A DNA stretch of 64,000 bases, taken from Cyanobacteriota bacterium. GTDB lineage: Bacteria > Cyanobacteriota > Vampirovibrionia > Vampirovibrionales > Vampirovibrionaceae. Position numbers and translations under genes: made by a program. Of the stretch, positions 16,103 to 24,639 are shown piece by piece (the first letter of the stretch is position 1; the number at the start of each line of letters is the position of its first letter). Under the pieces are notes generated by a model, which saw nothing but the letters and a program-made list of their open reading frames with translations, was not told the DNA's origin and did not search any database. The stretch covers positions 876,197 through 940,196 of the forward strand of contig JAIEMW010000001.1 of the NCBI GenBank assembly GCA_019751815.1, given 5' to 3'.

Positions 16103-19100
16103 TTAGGCGACCTGATTCAGTCCACGACTATCTGTCGACGCTGTGTAATCCGGTAACAAGCCCGCAATCTTCACCTTGGGGCGGGCAGTCCATTCGTCGG
16201 TATCCGCATGGTAATCCACTTCCACCTCACTGTTATACAGATCGGGGTGGGCTATCAGACATTCTTCCACCTTATCGCGGACATTGTTTCTAAAGAGATC
16301 GCGCAGATCGCGTGCCCCGGTTTGTAGCATTTTCGGGCTGTCCATGGCCTCTTTCTTAAAGCCAAAGCCTGGTCCAATCACGTCTTCCACATTGGCTGCG
16401 GCCAACTCGACCAGGCGGGTTTGCGCCACAGCCGATAAACTGACCGTCAATTGCTTGTCTTTCAAGAGAGACTCTTTTTGATTGTAGGTAGCCAATTGAA
16501 CCCGCAGTAACTCAGGGAGTTGAGAGGAATAGAGCGGATGGTAAGGCACCATCTCCATCCGACCGAGCTGCTCCATCGGGAACCCAGCAGAATCCCGGTC
16601 GCGGTCATAATTACCCATCAAGCGTTGAATTTTACCCACCAAGGCCCGCTGTGACACTTCAGGATCCACGGGTTTTTTGCCCTCAGCGGTGAGTCGCTCA
16701 TTTTGTGCATCCACCTCTTTTTGATGTTTCAGCATCAGTTCACGAATGGCGAGCTGTTGATGATTGCTACTGAGAATGACAATGGTGTTATTAAACTTGG
16801 CCACTTTCCCTCTGCTATCGGTGAGTTGGCCTTCCTCAAGAATTTGTAGTACCAGTTTGCGGACCTCGGGGTGGGCTTTTTCAAACTCATCAAACAGCAA
16901 CACAGAGAAAGGCTGTTTATTGACCTTATCGCACAGTGTTTCGACATCGTCGTAGCCGATATAGCCAGGTGGGGCACCAATAATACGGTTAACAGAGGCT
17001 TTTTCCATATATTCCGTCATATCCAGCTGGATGAGATTCCCTTCACAGTAAACATCGGCAATGGCTTGGGCTGTGTAGGTCTTTCCCACACCGGTGGGGC
17101 CCACAAACATAAAGCTTCCAATGGGCTGCTTGGTTTCGGAACCCAATACTTTTTTATTGGCTATTCGGCGAAGCGCTCTGCTGACGGCTCGAATCGAATC
17201 TGGCTGACCAATCAGCACTTTGGCAAGCTCTGTTTCTGCCCGACGGAGTTTGTCTTCCAGACTGGTGCCAATACTGGCCAAGGGATCTCCTGAGCGGATG
17301 GCCAAGGCTGCTGACACATGGCCTGGGGTGACAATCACTCGCTTGGCATGATCTGTCTGTGGCACCACCAGTTTTGCCGCATCCAGTCTCGCTTCAAGCT
17401 GGGTTCGCGAACCTGGAATCCCGTCTAATTCTTGACGGTAACGCACATCTTGCGGAGAGAGAACCGGATCTTGCGACTCTTTTCCGGCTTTTTTCCGGGC
17501 AAAGTGCGCTTTTAAAAACTGTTCGCGCATGTCTAAGCTAGCCAGTGCATCTTGCGCCTTGGCCACTTCTACCGCATTGCCACCCGTGGCGACAGCAACA
17601 GTAAGATCCAACAAGTCTTCCATCCCTCGGGTCACTGTCTGCGGCATCCGTTGCTTGGCGGTTTTTAGCACGGCATCCAGTACTTCCGGCGAAATCACCA
17701 CAGGCATCTCTTTTTGAAGCCGTATTGCCTGAAAACCCAATATACTACGCAGTTCTGGGTCACTAAACTTGGGGAGTGCCATCGGTTGAAAGCGCTGCAT
17801 AAAGGCCTTGTTTTTGGTGACCCCAGCCCCCCGCATGTCATCGTGGGTCGACACCCCAATCACAGAAAGCCTGCCCTGCATCACCGGGTTTTCTAGCAAA
17901 TTGGTCTTCATCATTTCCATCAGGGAAGGGGCACTGTCATTGATGCCAGAAGCCGGCACGGTGTGAAACTCATCCACCACCAGTATCATCTTTTTTGTGG
18001 GGTGCGAGGCCAAATAGCCCTGGACTTCGTCACACACTTGCTTAAAACGTTCTTCGTACTGCCCGCGTTGAGAGGTTCCGGCCAGCAGTTTGGTGAGATT
18101 CAACTGATAGACTTCGGCCCCTTTGAGCGCCTCGGGTACATTATCTGCGGCAATGCGTTGGACCAAATTGTAGATGGCAAAATTTTTGCCCTCTCCAGAA
18201 TTGGCGGTTAGTAGAATATTACTGCGTTTGCTCTTGGTCACCAGTAACCTCAGCATTGCCTCAGTAAAGGCCTCTCGCATATGGGCAGGGGGTAAAAGCC
18301 CGCCTCGGGCCATGGCAACCAGGTCTGAGCCGTATTGTTTGAGCGCTTCAAACTTAGAATCCGTTTTCAAATCTTTGTCTGGGGCAGCCCCGCCTGGACG
18401 GTACAAGGCAAGCGCTGTGGAAATTGGTTCTAGTCCGTCATGTGCGCTTCGAGACATTCTTGCTCTTTGTTTATGGGAATCTTGCTTATACTTGACCACT
18501 AAATTGGTGAGCGCTTCGTGGACAGGGAGTTTGACAGGATTGCTACCCTTGGCCGTGTTATTGGGACGGAAAACCACAGGGCTGTTGAACAAAGCAGACA
18601 CGAAGCCATGGATATATTTTTTGGCTTCCGCTAAATTACGAGTTTGGCCCGGGCGGTTCTCATCCGTCCCGGCAAAGGTATAAATCACAGGATCAAAATC
18701 TTCTTGGGGTGACACCACGGTTTTGGCAATCACGGTGGCATAGTCTGCCAAGCCCTTTAACTGTTGAGGCTCAACCTTAAAAAACTCCGTCACACAGGCC
18801 ACAAGCCATTGATCAATTTTTAGAAACTGAGCCGTATCAGACCCCGTCAAATGCTGCAGCCGGTCATAGGATTGGGCCGCTTCTCTCAGCAAAACCACGG
18901 ACATCTCAACCGCAGTCACTTTATTCCCACTGCGCGGGGAATCATCGGCCAGTTCTTGCGCTTCTTCGTACCAACCGAGTAGAGGATTATCCAGGCAGTC
19001 TTTGGGATGTGCGGGCCTCGCACTTCCTGAAGTTTCAGAAGTCGTGGCTGAGCCTTTATCTGCCCGTCTTGATTTACCCTGAAACTGGACTAACGCTGAG

Positions 19101-19138
19101 CGCCCAGTGCTATAACGATTGATAGTCTTAATTTCCAT
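16103..19138 (-). CDS. ClpA/ClpB-like double AAA+ ATPase with degenerate first module
   Basis: This is a Hsp100-type unfoldase of just over 1000 residues. Numbers below count from the TTG at 19156; ATG at 19138 is preferred as the start. The N-terminal ~270 residues are unfamiliar and not a Clp N domain that I recognise. Module 1 has ANSGEGKN (318-325) where GxxxxGKT is expected, so the first Gly and the Mg-binding Thr are lost. It also has AGTSQRG where ClpB has the pore motif AGAKYRG, although Walker B (VVDEF) is kept. Module 2 is canonical: GPTGVGKT (about 690), pore word GYIGYD and Walker B LLFDEFEK. There is no long ClpB middle domain. It probably remodels a protein substrate using mainly the second ring. 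Confidence 0.85.
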   Translation of the reverse strand: MEIKTINRYSTGRSALVQFQGKSRRADKGSATTSETSGSARPAHPKDCLDNPLLGWYEEAQELADDSPRSGNKVTAVEMSVVLLREAAQSYDRLQHLTGSDTAQFLKIDQWLVACVTEFFKVEPQQLKGLADYATVIAKTVVSPQEDFDPVIYTFAGTDENRPGQTRNLAEAKKYIHGFVSALFNSPVVFRPNNTAKGSNPVKLPVHEALTNLVVKYKQDSHKQRARMSRSAHDGLEPISTALALYRPGGAAPDKDLKTDSKFEALKQYGSDLVAMARGGLLPPAHMREAFTEAMLRLLVTKSKRSNILLTANSGEGKNFAIYNLVQRIAADNVPEALKGAEVYQLNLTKLLAGTSQRGQYEERFKQVCDEVQGYLASHPTKKMILVVDEFHTVPASGINDSAPSLMEMMKTNLLENPVMQGRLSVIGVSTHDDMRGAGVTKNKAFMQRFQPMALPKFSDPELRSILGFQAIRLQKEMPVVISPEVLDAVLKTAKQRMPQTVTRGMEDLLDLTVAVATGGNAVEVAKAQDALASLDMREQFLKAHFARKKAGKESQDPVLSPQDVRYRQELDGIPGSRTQLEARLDAAKLVVPQTDHAKRVIVTPGHVSAALAIRSGDPLASIGTSLEDKLRRAETELAKVLIGQPDSIRAVSRALRRIANKKVLGSETKQPIGSFMFVGPTGVGKTYTAQAIADVYCEGNLIQLDMTEYMEKASVNRIIGAPPGYIGYDDVETLCDKVNKQPFSVLLFDEFEKAHPEVRKLVLQILEEGQLTDSRGKVAKFNNTIVILSSNHQQLAIRELMLKHQKEVDAQNERLTAEGKKPVDPEVSQRALVGKIQRLMGNYDRDRDSAGFPMEQLGRMEMVPYHPLYSSQLPELLRVQLATYNQKESLLKDKQLTVSLSAVAQTRLVELAAANVEDVIGPGFGFKKEAMDSPKMLQTGARDLRDLFRNNVRDKVEECLIAHPDLYNSEVEVDYHADTDEWTARPKVKIAGLLPDYTASTDSRGLNQVA

Positions 19139-19596
19139 CCACACAGTCCCATTCAAAAAAAGTCATTACTCGGTTTTAATTCCCACTCATTATTTTAATT
19201 TGCTCATTATTTTAATTTGATACTTTATTCTAACACCCGGGAAACACAAAAGATGCGCGGCTTTTACCCCAAAACTTAACATTTAGACTCATCTGTCCGA
19301 TAAGAATGGTATAGAGAATCAGCAAACCCACTCAGCGTGAGATGAATACCCTTTACAAAACTGACCATCCTACTTAACACTGTTTTTAAAACCTCATAGA
19401 TGTTATCGCTATTGTTCTGACAAGGGATTATAGGTTTTTTACAGCAGCGTATCTAAGAATCCGTGCTGTCTTATATTTTGGCGTATAGGCAACCTTCTTT
19501 ATCAGTTGTCGTCTTTAGTATGGAAATTTTAATTTGTTTTTTTATAGAGTACACAACCGTTGTCGTTAGAAGAAATGCTAATAGGATGTAGCCAGA
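19139..19596. other. Intergenic region, divergent, AT-rich, with a tandem duplication
   Basis: This 458-bp spacer lies between the divergent ATPase gene and the first KRWYDNDP gene. Next to the ATPase start it holds two perfect copies of a 17-bp AT-rich unit. The remainder is AT-rich, with several promoter-like words (such as TTTATAGAG near 19540). I find no open reading frame, RNA gene or riboswitch pattern that I trust in it. Confidence 0.5.
19186..19219. repeat. Perfect 17-bp tandem duplication
   Basis: CTCATTATTTTAATTTG occurs twice head to tail (19186-19202, 19203-19219). On the minus strand each copy contains TAAAAT, close to a -10 element, so the duplication would double a promoter-like word upstream of the ClpA/B-like gene. 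Confidence 0.85.
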
Positions 19597-20262
19597 ATGC
19601 CTATGACAATGAAGAAATCAGATCCTTCCTACGGAGAACAAAAAAAACGTTGGTATGATAACGACCCAGTCTTACGGGACGAAGTCTACCGCTTCCTCAG
19701 TTTACCGCTCGAGATTCAGGCTGTTATGGCCGAAGTCCTGATCAGTATCGCCAATGACCTGTACCAGACAGAATCAATCATTAAAAACGTGAAATCATTG
19801 GGCGCTGTGAAGGTATTATCACTCTACAAATCCAAAAACAAGCGTCGCTCTTATGATATGACCCCCATTACTCACAAGGCCATGAGTCATCTCTCGATTT
19901 TGCCGGATCAGGGTGTTAAAGAGATAACAGGCACCTTGCGCGATATGAACAATGCCATTGAGGAAGTCCGGCAATTGTTCTATTCACAGGGCAAAGAGGC
20001 GCCAGCTGAAGAGATACGGGCCATCCTTATCAGCTACAGTCAAAACGGTAGCCACGCTGTAGCGGGCTATATCGAACATCTTCAGGAAAAAATGCCGAAT
20101 CTGGTTTCTTCTGGAAAACTCAAACCCTCAACAGATCCGCCTATGGGACGGGATATTTCCGAAAAACAAAGCAGCAAAAGTCCAGAACATTCTCAGGAGT
20201 CCGTTGATAGCGGTGAAACGGGGATGAGGATTCGTGCTGACCTGGATAGTGAGGACCATTAA
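19597..20262 (+). CDS. KRWYDNDP-motif protein, paralogue 1, unknown function
   Basis: This is a 221-residue, probably cytosolic, mostly helical protein. It aligns along its length with the next gene: both share KKRWYDNDP or KRWYDNDP near the start, then MAEVL, TES-x-x-KN-x-KSLG, KNKRR-x-YD, HKAM and LSILP. After a variable Pro/Ser linker both end with ESVDS-x-x-x-GMRIR. I cannot assign a known domain. The conserved C-terminal tail after a variable linker suggests a docking or sorting tag, which is inference. The stop is 118 bp before the start of the paralogue, so the two may form one transcript. Confidence 0.75.
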   Translation: MPMTMKKSDPSYGEQKKRWYDNDPVLRDEVYRFLSLPLEIQAVMAEVLISIANDLYQTESIIKNVKSLGAVKVLSLYKSKNKRRSYDMTPITHKAMSHLSILPDQGVKEITGTLRDMNNAIEEVRQLFYSQGKEAPAEEIRAILISYSQNGSHAVAGYIEHLQEKMPNLVSSGKLKPSTDPPMGRDISEKQSSKSPEHSQESVDSGETGMRIRADLDSEDH

Positions 20263-20380
20263 GGATCTTCGCCCAATTTGAACTCAGCCTCTAAACAAGT
20301 TATCATGCCTTTTCTAGCCATTATTCCCTTTCGTTTTTCCTTCAGCCAAAAAAGCATTTACAACAGGAGTATTTAGTCTT

Positions 20381-21022
20381 TTGTCTGGCACACCCCCGGG
20401 TAAAAAACCGCAACCATACAACCATCCCAAGCGGTGGTACGATAACGATCCCAATATGCAGCGCGGGGTGAATACACTGCTTGCCATGCCAGTGGCCATC
20501 CAGATGATTATGGCTGAAGTGCTGGTGGTTATTTCGGATACCCTGTTTCAGACCGAATCCCTGATGAAAAACCTGAAATCTCTGGGACCTGCCAAAATTT
20601 TGGCACTACACAAAGCCAAAAACAAACGCAGAGACTACGATAAAATCCCGATCGTGCATAAGGCGATGACTTATCTCTCCATTCTCCCCTCGGAAGGCCT
20701 CCGTGAAATGGGCAAAACGCTTGTAGAAATGCAGGTCACCATTCACGACTATATCACCGCCTGTCAAGAAAGCGGGCGCCCTGTCACCCCAGAAGAGATG
20801 CGGACTATTTTAATGAGCTACGCCCAAGGCGGAAAAAGTGCCTCTACAGACTACATAGAAGCCGTACGCCAAGGAGCCCCTCTGCCCAAAACCACTGGTG
20901 GGAAACCACAAGCTCCTATTGCCGAACCTGTTGATATTAAAAACGCAGCAGCAGAAAAAGAGCAAGAATCGGTCGACAGTGACGAAGGCGGTATGCGGAT
21001 TCGTCTCGATAGTTTGGATTAA
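20381..21022 (+). CDS. KRWYDNDP-motif protein, paralogue 2, unknown function (TTG start)
   Basis: This is a 213-residue paralogue of the preceding gene, roughly half identical in the central region and sharing the terminal ESVDSDEGGMRIR tail. The start is TTG at 20381: AGGAGT ends 10 nt upstream. The next in-frame ATG would cut into the conserved KRWYDNDP block, so the rare start is well supported. It converges on the lipoprotein gene with a 4-bp gap. The function is not recognisable. Confidence 0.75.
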   Translation: MSGTPPGKKPQPYNHPKRWYDNDPNMQRGVNTLLAMPVAIQMIMAEVLVVISDTLFQTESLMKNLKSLGPAKILALHKAKNKRRDYDKIPIVHKAMTYLSILPSEGLREMGKTLVEMQVTIHDYITACQESGRPVTPEEMRTILMSYAQGGKSASTDYIEAVRQGAPLPKTTGGKPQAPIAEPVDIKNAAAEKEQESVDSDEGGMRIRLDSLD

Positions 21023-21026
21023 AAAA

Positions 21027-21470
21027 TTAAGACCGGTTACGTGGCGTAATTTCGACCTGAACGGTGCCTGCGTTGTTTCTATAAATAACATCGATAGAGC
21101 GAAACACCCCGCCGCTGCAATCAATCACGGTTTCTGCCACCTGGCAATGCGGCCGACTGGAAGACCCTCCGCCCAAATCGTATGTAGAGACAGAAATGGC
21201 AGGGTTTTGATTTTGCCCTAGAGGCAATGGGGTGACCCAATCTGTAAAGCGAGTGGGTGTTTGGCCGGTCATCGCAGCATTGGTGGACATTGCAACAGTT
21301 AATTGCTGAGCATAAGACCGTGCAGCGGCTTCTTCAGCCCCGTCTACGGCCCTCACCAAAGAACCTGCAGGGCCTCCGTTCTTGAGGGCACAACCCGTTA
21401 GTCCGAAGTGGAGTGAGCTTGCCATGACAATCGCCGCCAAAATGGTAAATTTACCGTACTTCTCTCTCAT
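21027..21470 (-). CDS. Small lipoprotein, unknown function
   Basis: This is a 147-residue protein with a type II signal peptide: a basic start, a hydrophobic core, and the lipobox LTGC with the acylated Cys at residue 27. The mature part is about 120 residues, with helical Ala-rich and then strand-rich segments and two further Cys (CQVAETVIDC) that could form a disulphide in the periplasm. There is no family call. GAGAG precedes the ATG. Confidence 0.75.
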   Translation of the reverse strand: MREKYGKFTILAAIVMASSLHFGLTGCALKNGGPAGSLVRAVDGAEEAAARSYAQQLTVAMSTNAAMTGQTPTRFTDWVTPLPLGQNQNPAISVSTYDLGGGSSSRPHCQVAETVIDCSGGVFRSIDVIYRNNAGTVQVEITPRNRS

Positions 21471-21543
21471 AAAAGTCTCTCATTATCTGCGTATTATTCT
21501 CCTATTATCGCACTGGTTCTCGCTCTGGGTGCTGTAGGCAAAA

Positions 21544-22260
21544 TCAGGCCCCTTGGCATAAGCCCCACTCTACAGCTTTGACGGCGGCTTGAACCCGGTC
21601 ACACACACCCAGTTTTTTTAAAATATGACTCACATGTGCTTTGGCCGTGTGCTCACTAAAACGTAACTCTGCTGCGATCTGTGGATTGCTTTTGCCCTGT
21701 GCCAATAGAGTTAACACCTCTTGTTCTCTAACAGTAAGGAGCGTCGTTTTACTTTGTTTCGGTATGGTTTCGTCATTGGGCATCGCGGGCTTCATCCCCA
21801 GATCGTTACCCATCTGGATACAGCGGAAAATCCACTTTGCCGCTGGGGCTTCAAACCAGACGGCCCCGTTACTCACTGCTTCAATCATTCGAAACAGGGT
21901 TTGATGAGGCGCACTTTTTGGACAGTAGCCAGAAATTCCAGCTTGAATGGCTTCTAAAACCCACTGAGCTTCCTGGTGCTCTGTCAGCGCAATCACTTTG
22001 GCCTCAGGAAAACACTCATGAATTTTTGCAACGGCCTTTCCCCCAGAACACGCACTACCCAAATCCAGATCCATTAATATTAAATCCGGTTTGAGTACTA
22101 CTGTTGACCCGGCTTTTGAATGCAACATCGTCTCTATAGAATCAAAATCCCCCACCACCTGATACCGCGAGACACTTGAGAGAACAGACCGCAGCATCAG
22201 GCGGACCAGCTGGTAGTCTTCTATTAACAAAAGTCTCAGTGTATTGAGCTGTGTTGTCAT
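21544..22260 (-). CDS. Orphan NarL/LuxR-family response regulator
   Basis: This is a 238-residue regulator. The receiver has the acidic start (LLIEDY) and phospho-acceptor strand LILMDLDLG, and KSAPHQ carries the conserved Lys. The C-terminal LuxR-type HTH is clear: LTVREQEVLTLLAQGKSNPQIAAEL followed by HTAKAHVSHILKKLGVCDR. No kinase is adjacent, so the partner may be encoded elsewhere. AGAGG lies upstream of the ATG. The upstream region contains a long purine tract. Confidence 0.92.
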   Translation of the reverse strand: MTTQLNTLRLLLIEDYQLVRLMLRSVLSSVSRYQVVGDFDSIETMLHSKAGSTVVLKPDLILMDLDLGSACSGGKAVAKIHECFPEAKVIALTEHQEAQWVLEAIQAGISGYCPKSAPHQTLFRMIEAVSNGAVWFEAPAAKWIFRCIQMGNDLGMKPAMPNDETIPKQSKTTLLTVREQEVLTLLAQGKSNPQIAAELRFSEHTAKAHVSHILKKLGVCDRVQAAVKAVEWGLCQGA

Positions 22261-22431
22261 TCGCCGTACCCTCTTGGAGACGGGCTGCCCGTCTATCCTT
22301 GTTTTCGTGTACCCTAAGCCTGATTAAATAAGTTATTTCGCTTATTTTTCTAATACCAATGATTATTGCTTCCAAAGAAAAACCGCCCGAGTTTCCCCGC
22401 GCGGACACTGAATCTGTTAGAAAGGAAGGAT

Positions 22432-22475
22432 GGAAAGGAGAAGAGAGAAGAGAGAAGAGAAGAGAAAAGAGAAAG
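22432..22475 (+). repeat. 44-nt purine-only tract (GAGAAG microsatellite)
   Basis: All 44 bases are A or G, built from irregular GAGA and AGAAG units. Such tracts are prone to slippage and can form unusual DNA structures. It lies about 170 bp upstream of the response regulator and about 250 bp upstream of the aminotransferase. Confidence 0.8.
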
Positions 22476-22614
22476 TAAAACCACAAGACTCACAAAAATC
22501 TGTCGTGGTGCGTATCATCTTCGATATCACTCACACTGATATAATTCCCCCGAGTGCTACAGCTCTAACAGAATCTAACAAAATAGTTACAATTGGGTTT
22601 TAAGTTAAGAGACA

Positions 22615-22644
22615 AGCCCTTCTGGGTTTAGCCCTTCTGGGTTT
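22615..22644. repeat. Perfect 15-bp tandem duplication
   Basis: AGCCCTTCTGGGTTT occurs twice without a gap (22615-22629 and 22630-22644), about 85 bp upstream of the aminotransferase start, in the likely 5' leader. Confidence 0.85.
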
Positions 22645-22729
22645 GGCAGCCCCTGTGTTTGTGTTATGTATGAACCTGTCAGCATCGGTGTCAGCAGCCT
22701 CTGTGTTAGCTAGCTAGGTGGAAAATAGC

Positions 22730-23998
22730 ATGAAAGCCCTTTCAGAAGTCAATATCAAAAGTTTGTACTCAGCCCACTGCGCCAATATGGAAACATACAT
22801 CATGTTTCGCATTGCCCAGCGCGTGGTAGAACTCACCCCCAGCCTTACTGCCAAGAGCCGGGCTCCGATCAAAATGAGTATTGGTGCCCCTACCGTTGCC
22901 CCACCAGAGCTTTTGATTGAGCGGTTTACCGAGTATTTAAAAGAACCGGGTATCCATTCTTATTCTGTGCCAGAAGGCGAAAAGTACTTCCGTGACGCTG
23001 TTGCAGAGCGGATGAAAACCCGCTTTGGTGTTACCGTCGATCCGAAAAACGAGGTCTGCTCGCTACTCGGCTCTAAAGAAGGACTTGCTCACTTATTCCA
23101 CGGCATTATCACCCCTCAGAGTGGGCCGTTTGATAAAGAAATTATTCTGACCCCAGACCCTGGCTACGCCTCCTACGTTGATGCCATTAAGGTGTGCGGT
23201 GGGCTGAGTTACCCCACCCCCTTAACCCGTGACAACCACTACATGCCCGACTTCTCCAAAATCATGAAGGAACTCACCAATCAGGGCTACAATCCTAACC
23301 ATGTCAAAGCACTGATTATCAACTATCCCAGCAACCCCATTGGGGCAATGGCACCCTTTAGTTACTTCAAAGATGTGGTGGCCTTTGCCAAAGAGCACAA
23401 TATCCTTCTTATCAGTGATATCGCCTATGCCGATCTCCAATTCTCTGGAGAAGAACCGCCTCATAGTATCCTAGAAGTCCCCGGCGCCAAAGAGATTGCC
23501 ATTGAGTTTCACAGCCTTAGTAAGCCCTATGCTATCACGGGCTGGAGAATTGGCTTTGCGGTGGGAAATGCTGCCGCTGTGGATATTCTCAACAAGGTGA
23601 AATCCACCGTGGATAGTGGTTTATTCAAAGCGATGCAAAAAGCCGCGGCCTTTGCACTCACCAGTCCGGTCTGTGACCAATTTATTAAAGACACAGTCAA
23701 AATTTATGAGGCCAACCAGGCCCGAATGCTCCGTGGGTTCCAGTCCCTTGGCTGGCCAGCAGAAGCACTACAAGCCCCCCGGGCTACGTTTTATCTGTGG
23801 CTGCCCATTCCTCCCAGATACAGTTCTTGCGTGAAATTTGCCGATGAACTTCTGGAAACCAGCGGCATTGTGACGGTTCCTGGGACTGCCTTTGGTAAAA
23901 CCGGTGAAGGCTATGTCCGGCTCTCGCTGGTCAACCCGGTGGCCGAACTGGATGCCGTGATTGAACGGATGCAGGCCGACGGATTCACGTACCACTAA
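22730..23998 (+). CDS. Class I/II PLP-dependent aminotransferase (AspC/DapL-like)
   Basis: This fold-type I aminotransferase has about 422 residues. Visible signatures are YSVPEGEKYFRDAVAERM, LGSKEGLAHL, PDPGYASYVDA, INYPSNPIG, the Asp-x-x-Tyr of SDIAYADLQF, and the PLP-Lys motif HSLSKPYAITGWRIGF with Lys near residue 264. The C-terminal Arg that binds the substrate carboxylate is in GYVRLSLV. Similar enzymes act on aspartate or LL-diaminopimelate; I cannot decide which. ATG at 22730 is preferred over GTG at 22718 because AGGTGG is 8 nt upstream of the ATG and overlaps the GTG. Confidence 0.85.
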   Translation: MKALSEVNIKSLYSAHCANMETYIMFRIAQRVVELTPSLTAKSRAPIKMSIGAPTVAPPELLIERFTEYLKEPGIHSYSVPEGEKYFRDAVAERMKTRFGVTVDPKNEVCSLLGSKEGLAHLFHGIITPQSGPFDKEIILTPDPGYASYVDAIKVCGGLSYPTPLTRDNHYMPDFSKIMKELTNQGYNPNHVKALIINYPSNPIGAMAPFSYFKDVVAFAKEHNILLISDIAYADLQFSGEEPPHSILEVPGAKEIAIEFHSLSKPYAITGWRIGFAVGNAAAVDILNKVKSTVDSGLFKAMQKAAAFALTSPVCDQFIKDTVKIYEANQARMLRGFQSLGWPAEALQAPRATFYLWLPIPPRYSSCVKFADELLETSGIVTVPGTAFGKTGEGYVRLSLVNPVAELDAVIERMQADGFTYH

Positions 23999-24003
23999 GG
24001 GAA

Positions 24004-24456
24004 TTATCCCAAGTGCAAAAACTGACGGGTCAGCATCATCCCGCCCCAAACTGCAACCAGGCCTAAAATGACACTGGAGCCGACATTGATAAACGCAATG
24101 TCCAGGCAGCCCCGTTTAATGAGTTCGACGGTTTCCAGGGCCCAGGTAGAAAATGTGGTAAAGGCCCCTAAAAAGCCGACACTCACCCCAAGCCACAGCA
24201 CCAGAGAAGGCCCTGTCATTTCCGGGGTGGCACCATCACCTGCTGTGGACTGAAGTTGTCCGGCTTCTGCCCAGGCCGCCATACAGCCCAATAAAAAGCA
24301 GCCTAGTAAATTCACCAAACCCGTGCCCAAGGGAAGAGCAACCCCGTTTTGCATCACCCAGGATTGAGCAGATATCCAGGAACAGAAAACCCACCGAGAA
24401 ACGGTCCCGAGCATCCCACCGGCTAAGACAGCAACCATTTCTGTTTTATCGAGCAT
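24004..24456 (-). CDS. crcB: Fluoride ion channel
   Basis: This is a 150-residue four-helix membrane protein of the CrcB/Fluc family, which works as a dual-topology dimer that exports fluoride. Family words are GGMLGTVSRW in helix 1, GTGLVNLLGCFLLG in helix 2, and GFLGAFTTFSTWALE in the broken helix 3 that holds the selectivity residues. AGGA lies 11 nt before the ATG. No fluoride riboswitch consensus is visible in the upstream gap. It converges on the aminotransferase with a 5-bp gap. Confidence 0.93.
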   Translation of the reverse strand: MLDKTEMVAVLAGGMLGTVSRWVFCSWISAQSWVMQNGVALPLGTGLVNLLGCFLLGCMAAWAEAGQLQSTAGDGATPEMTGPSLVLWLGVSVGFLGAFTTFSTWALETVELIKRGCLDIAFINVGSSVILGLVAVWGGMMLTRQFLHLG

Positions 24457-24533
24457 CGTTTGGGTTATCCTCTCTTATTTTGTGACGCCAGTGTAACACA
24501 TGACCCAAGTTCTGCCTCATGAATTATTGAGCC

Positions 24534-24561
24534 TTGGCCTAAGCCTTGGGGTTGTTATAAT
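24534..24561 (+). promoter_or_regulatory. Sigma70-like promoter of the phosphofructokinase gene
   Basis: TTGGCC (24534-24539) and a perfect TATAAT (24556-24561) are separated by 16 bp, about 80 bp before the ATG of the phosphofructokinase gene. Confidence 0.65.
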
Positions 24562-24572
24562 ACAAGCAGTCT

Positions 24573-24591
24573 TCGTGTGAAAAGCACACGA
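24573..24591 (+). other. Leader hairpin upstream of phosphofructokinase
   Basis: TCGTGTG (24573-24579) and CACACGA (24585-24591) form a 7-bp stem with loop AAAAG. It starts around the expected transcript 5' end, so it probably sits at the 5' end of the mRNA and may protect it. Confidence 0.4.
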
Positions 24592-24639
24592 GCTTAAGAT
24601 ATATTGGTGACTGCAAGAGATCGCGAGACAATCCCCCTT

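Larger units (their letters stand above)
22261..22729. other. Intergenic region with purine tract and 15-bp tandem duplication
   Basis: This 469-bp spacer separates the divergent response regulator and aminotransferase genes. It contains a 44-nt uninterrupted purine run and a perfect 15-bp tandem duplication close to the aminotransferase. I see no small reading frame with a ribosome site, no tRNA and no recognised riboswitch. Confidence 0.5.

Noticed and set aside
24457..24603. Possible fluoride riboswitch upstream of crcB
   Set aside because: The gap lacks the conserved fluoride-riboswitch core words on the minus strand.
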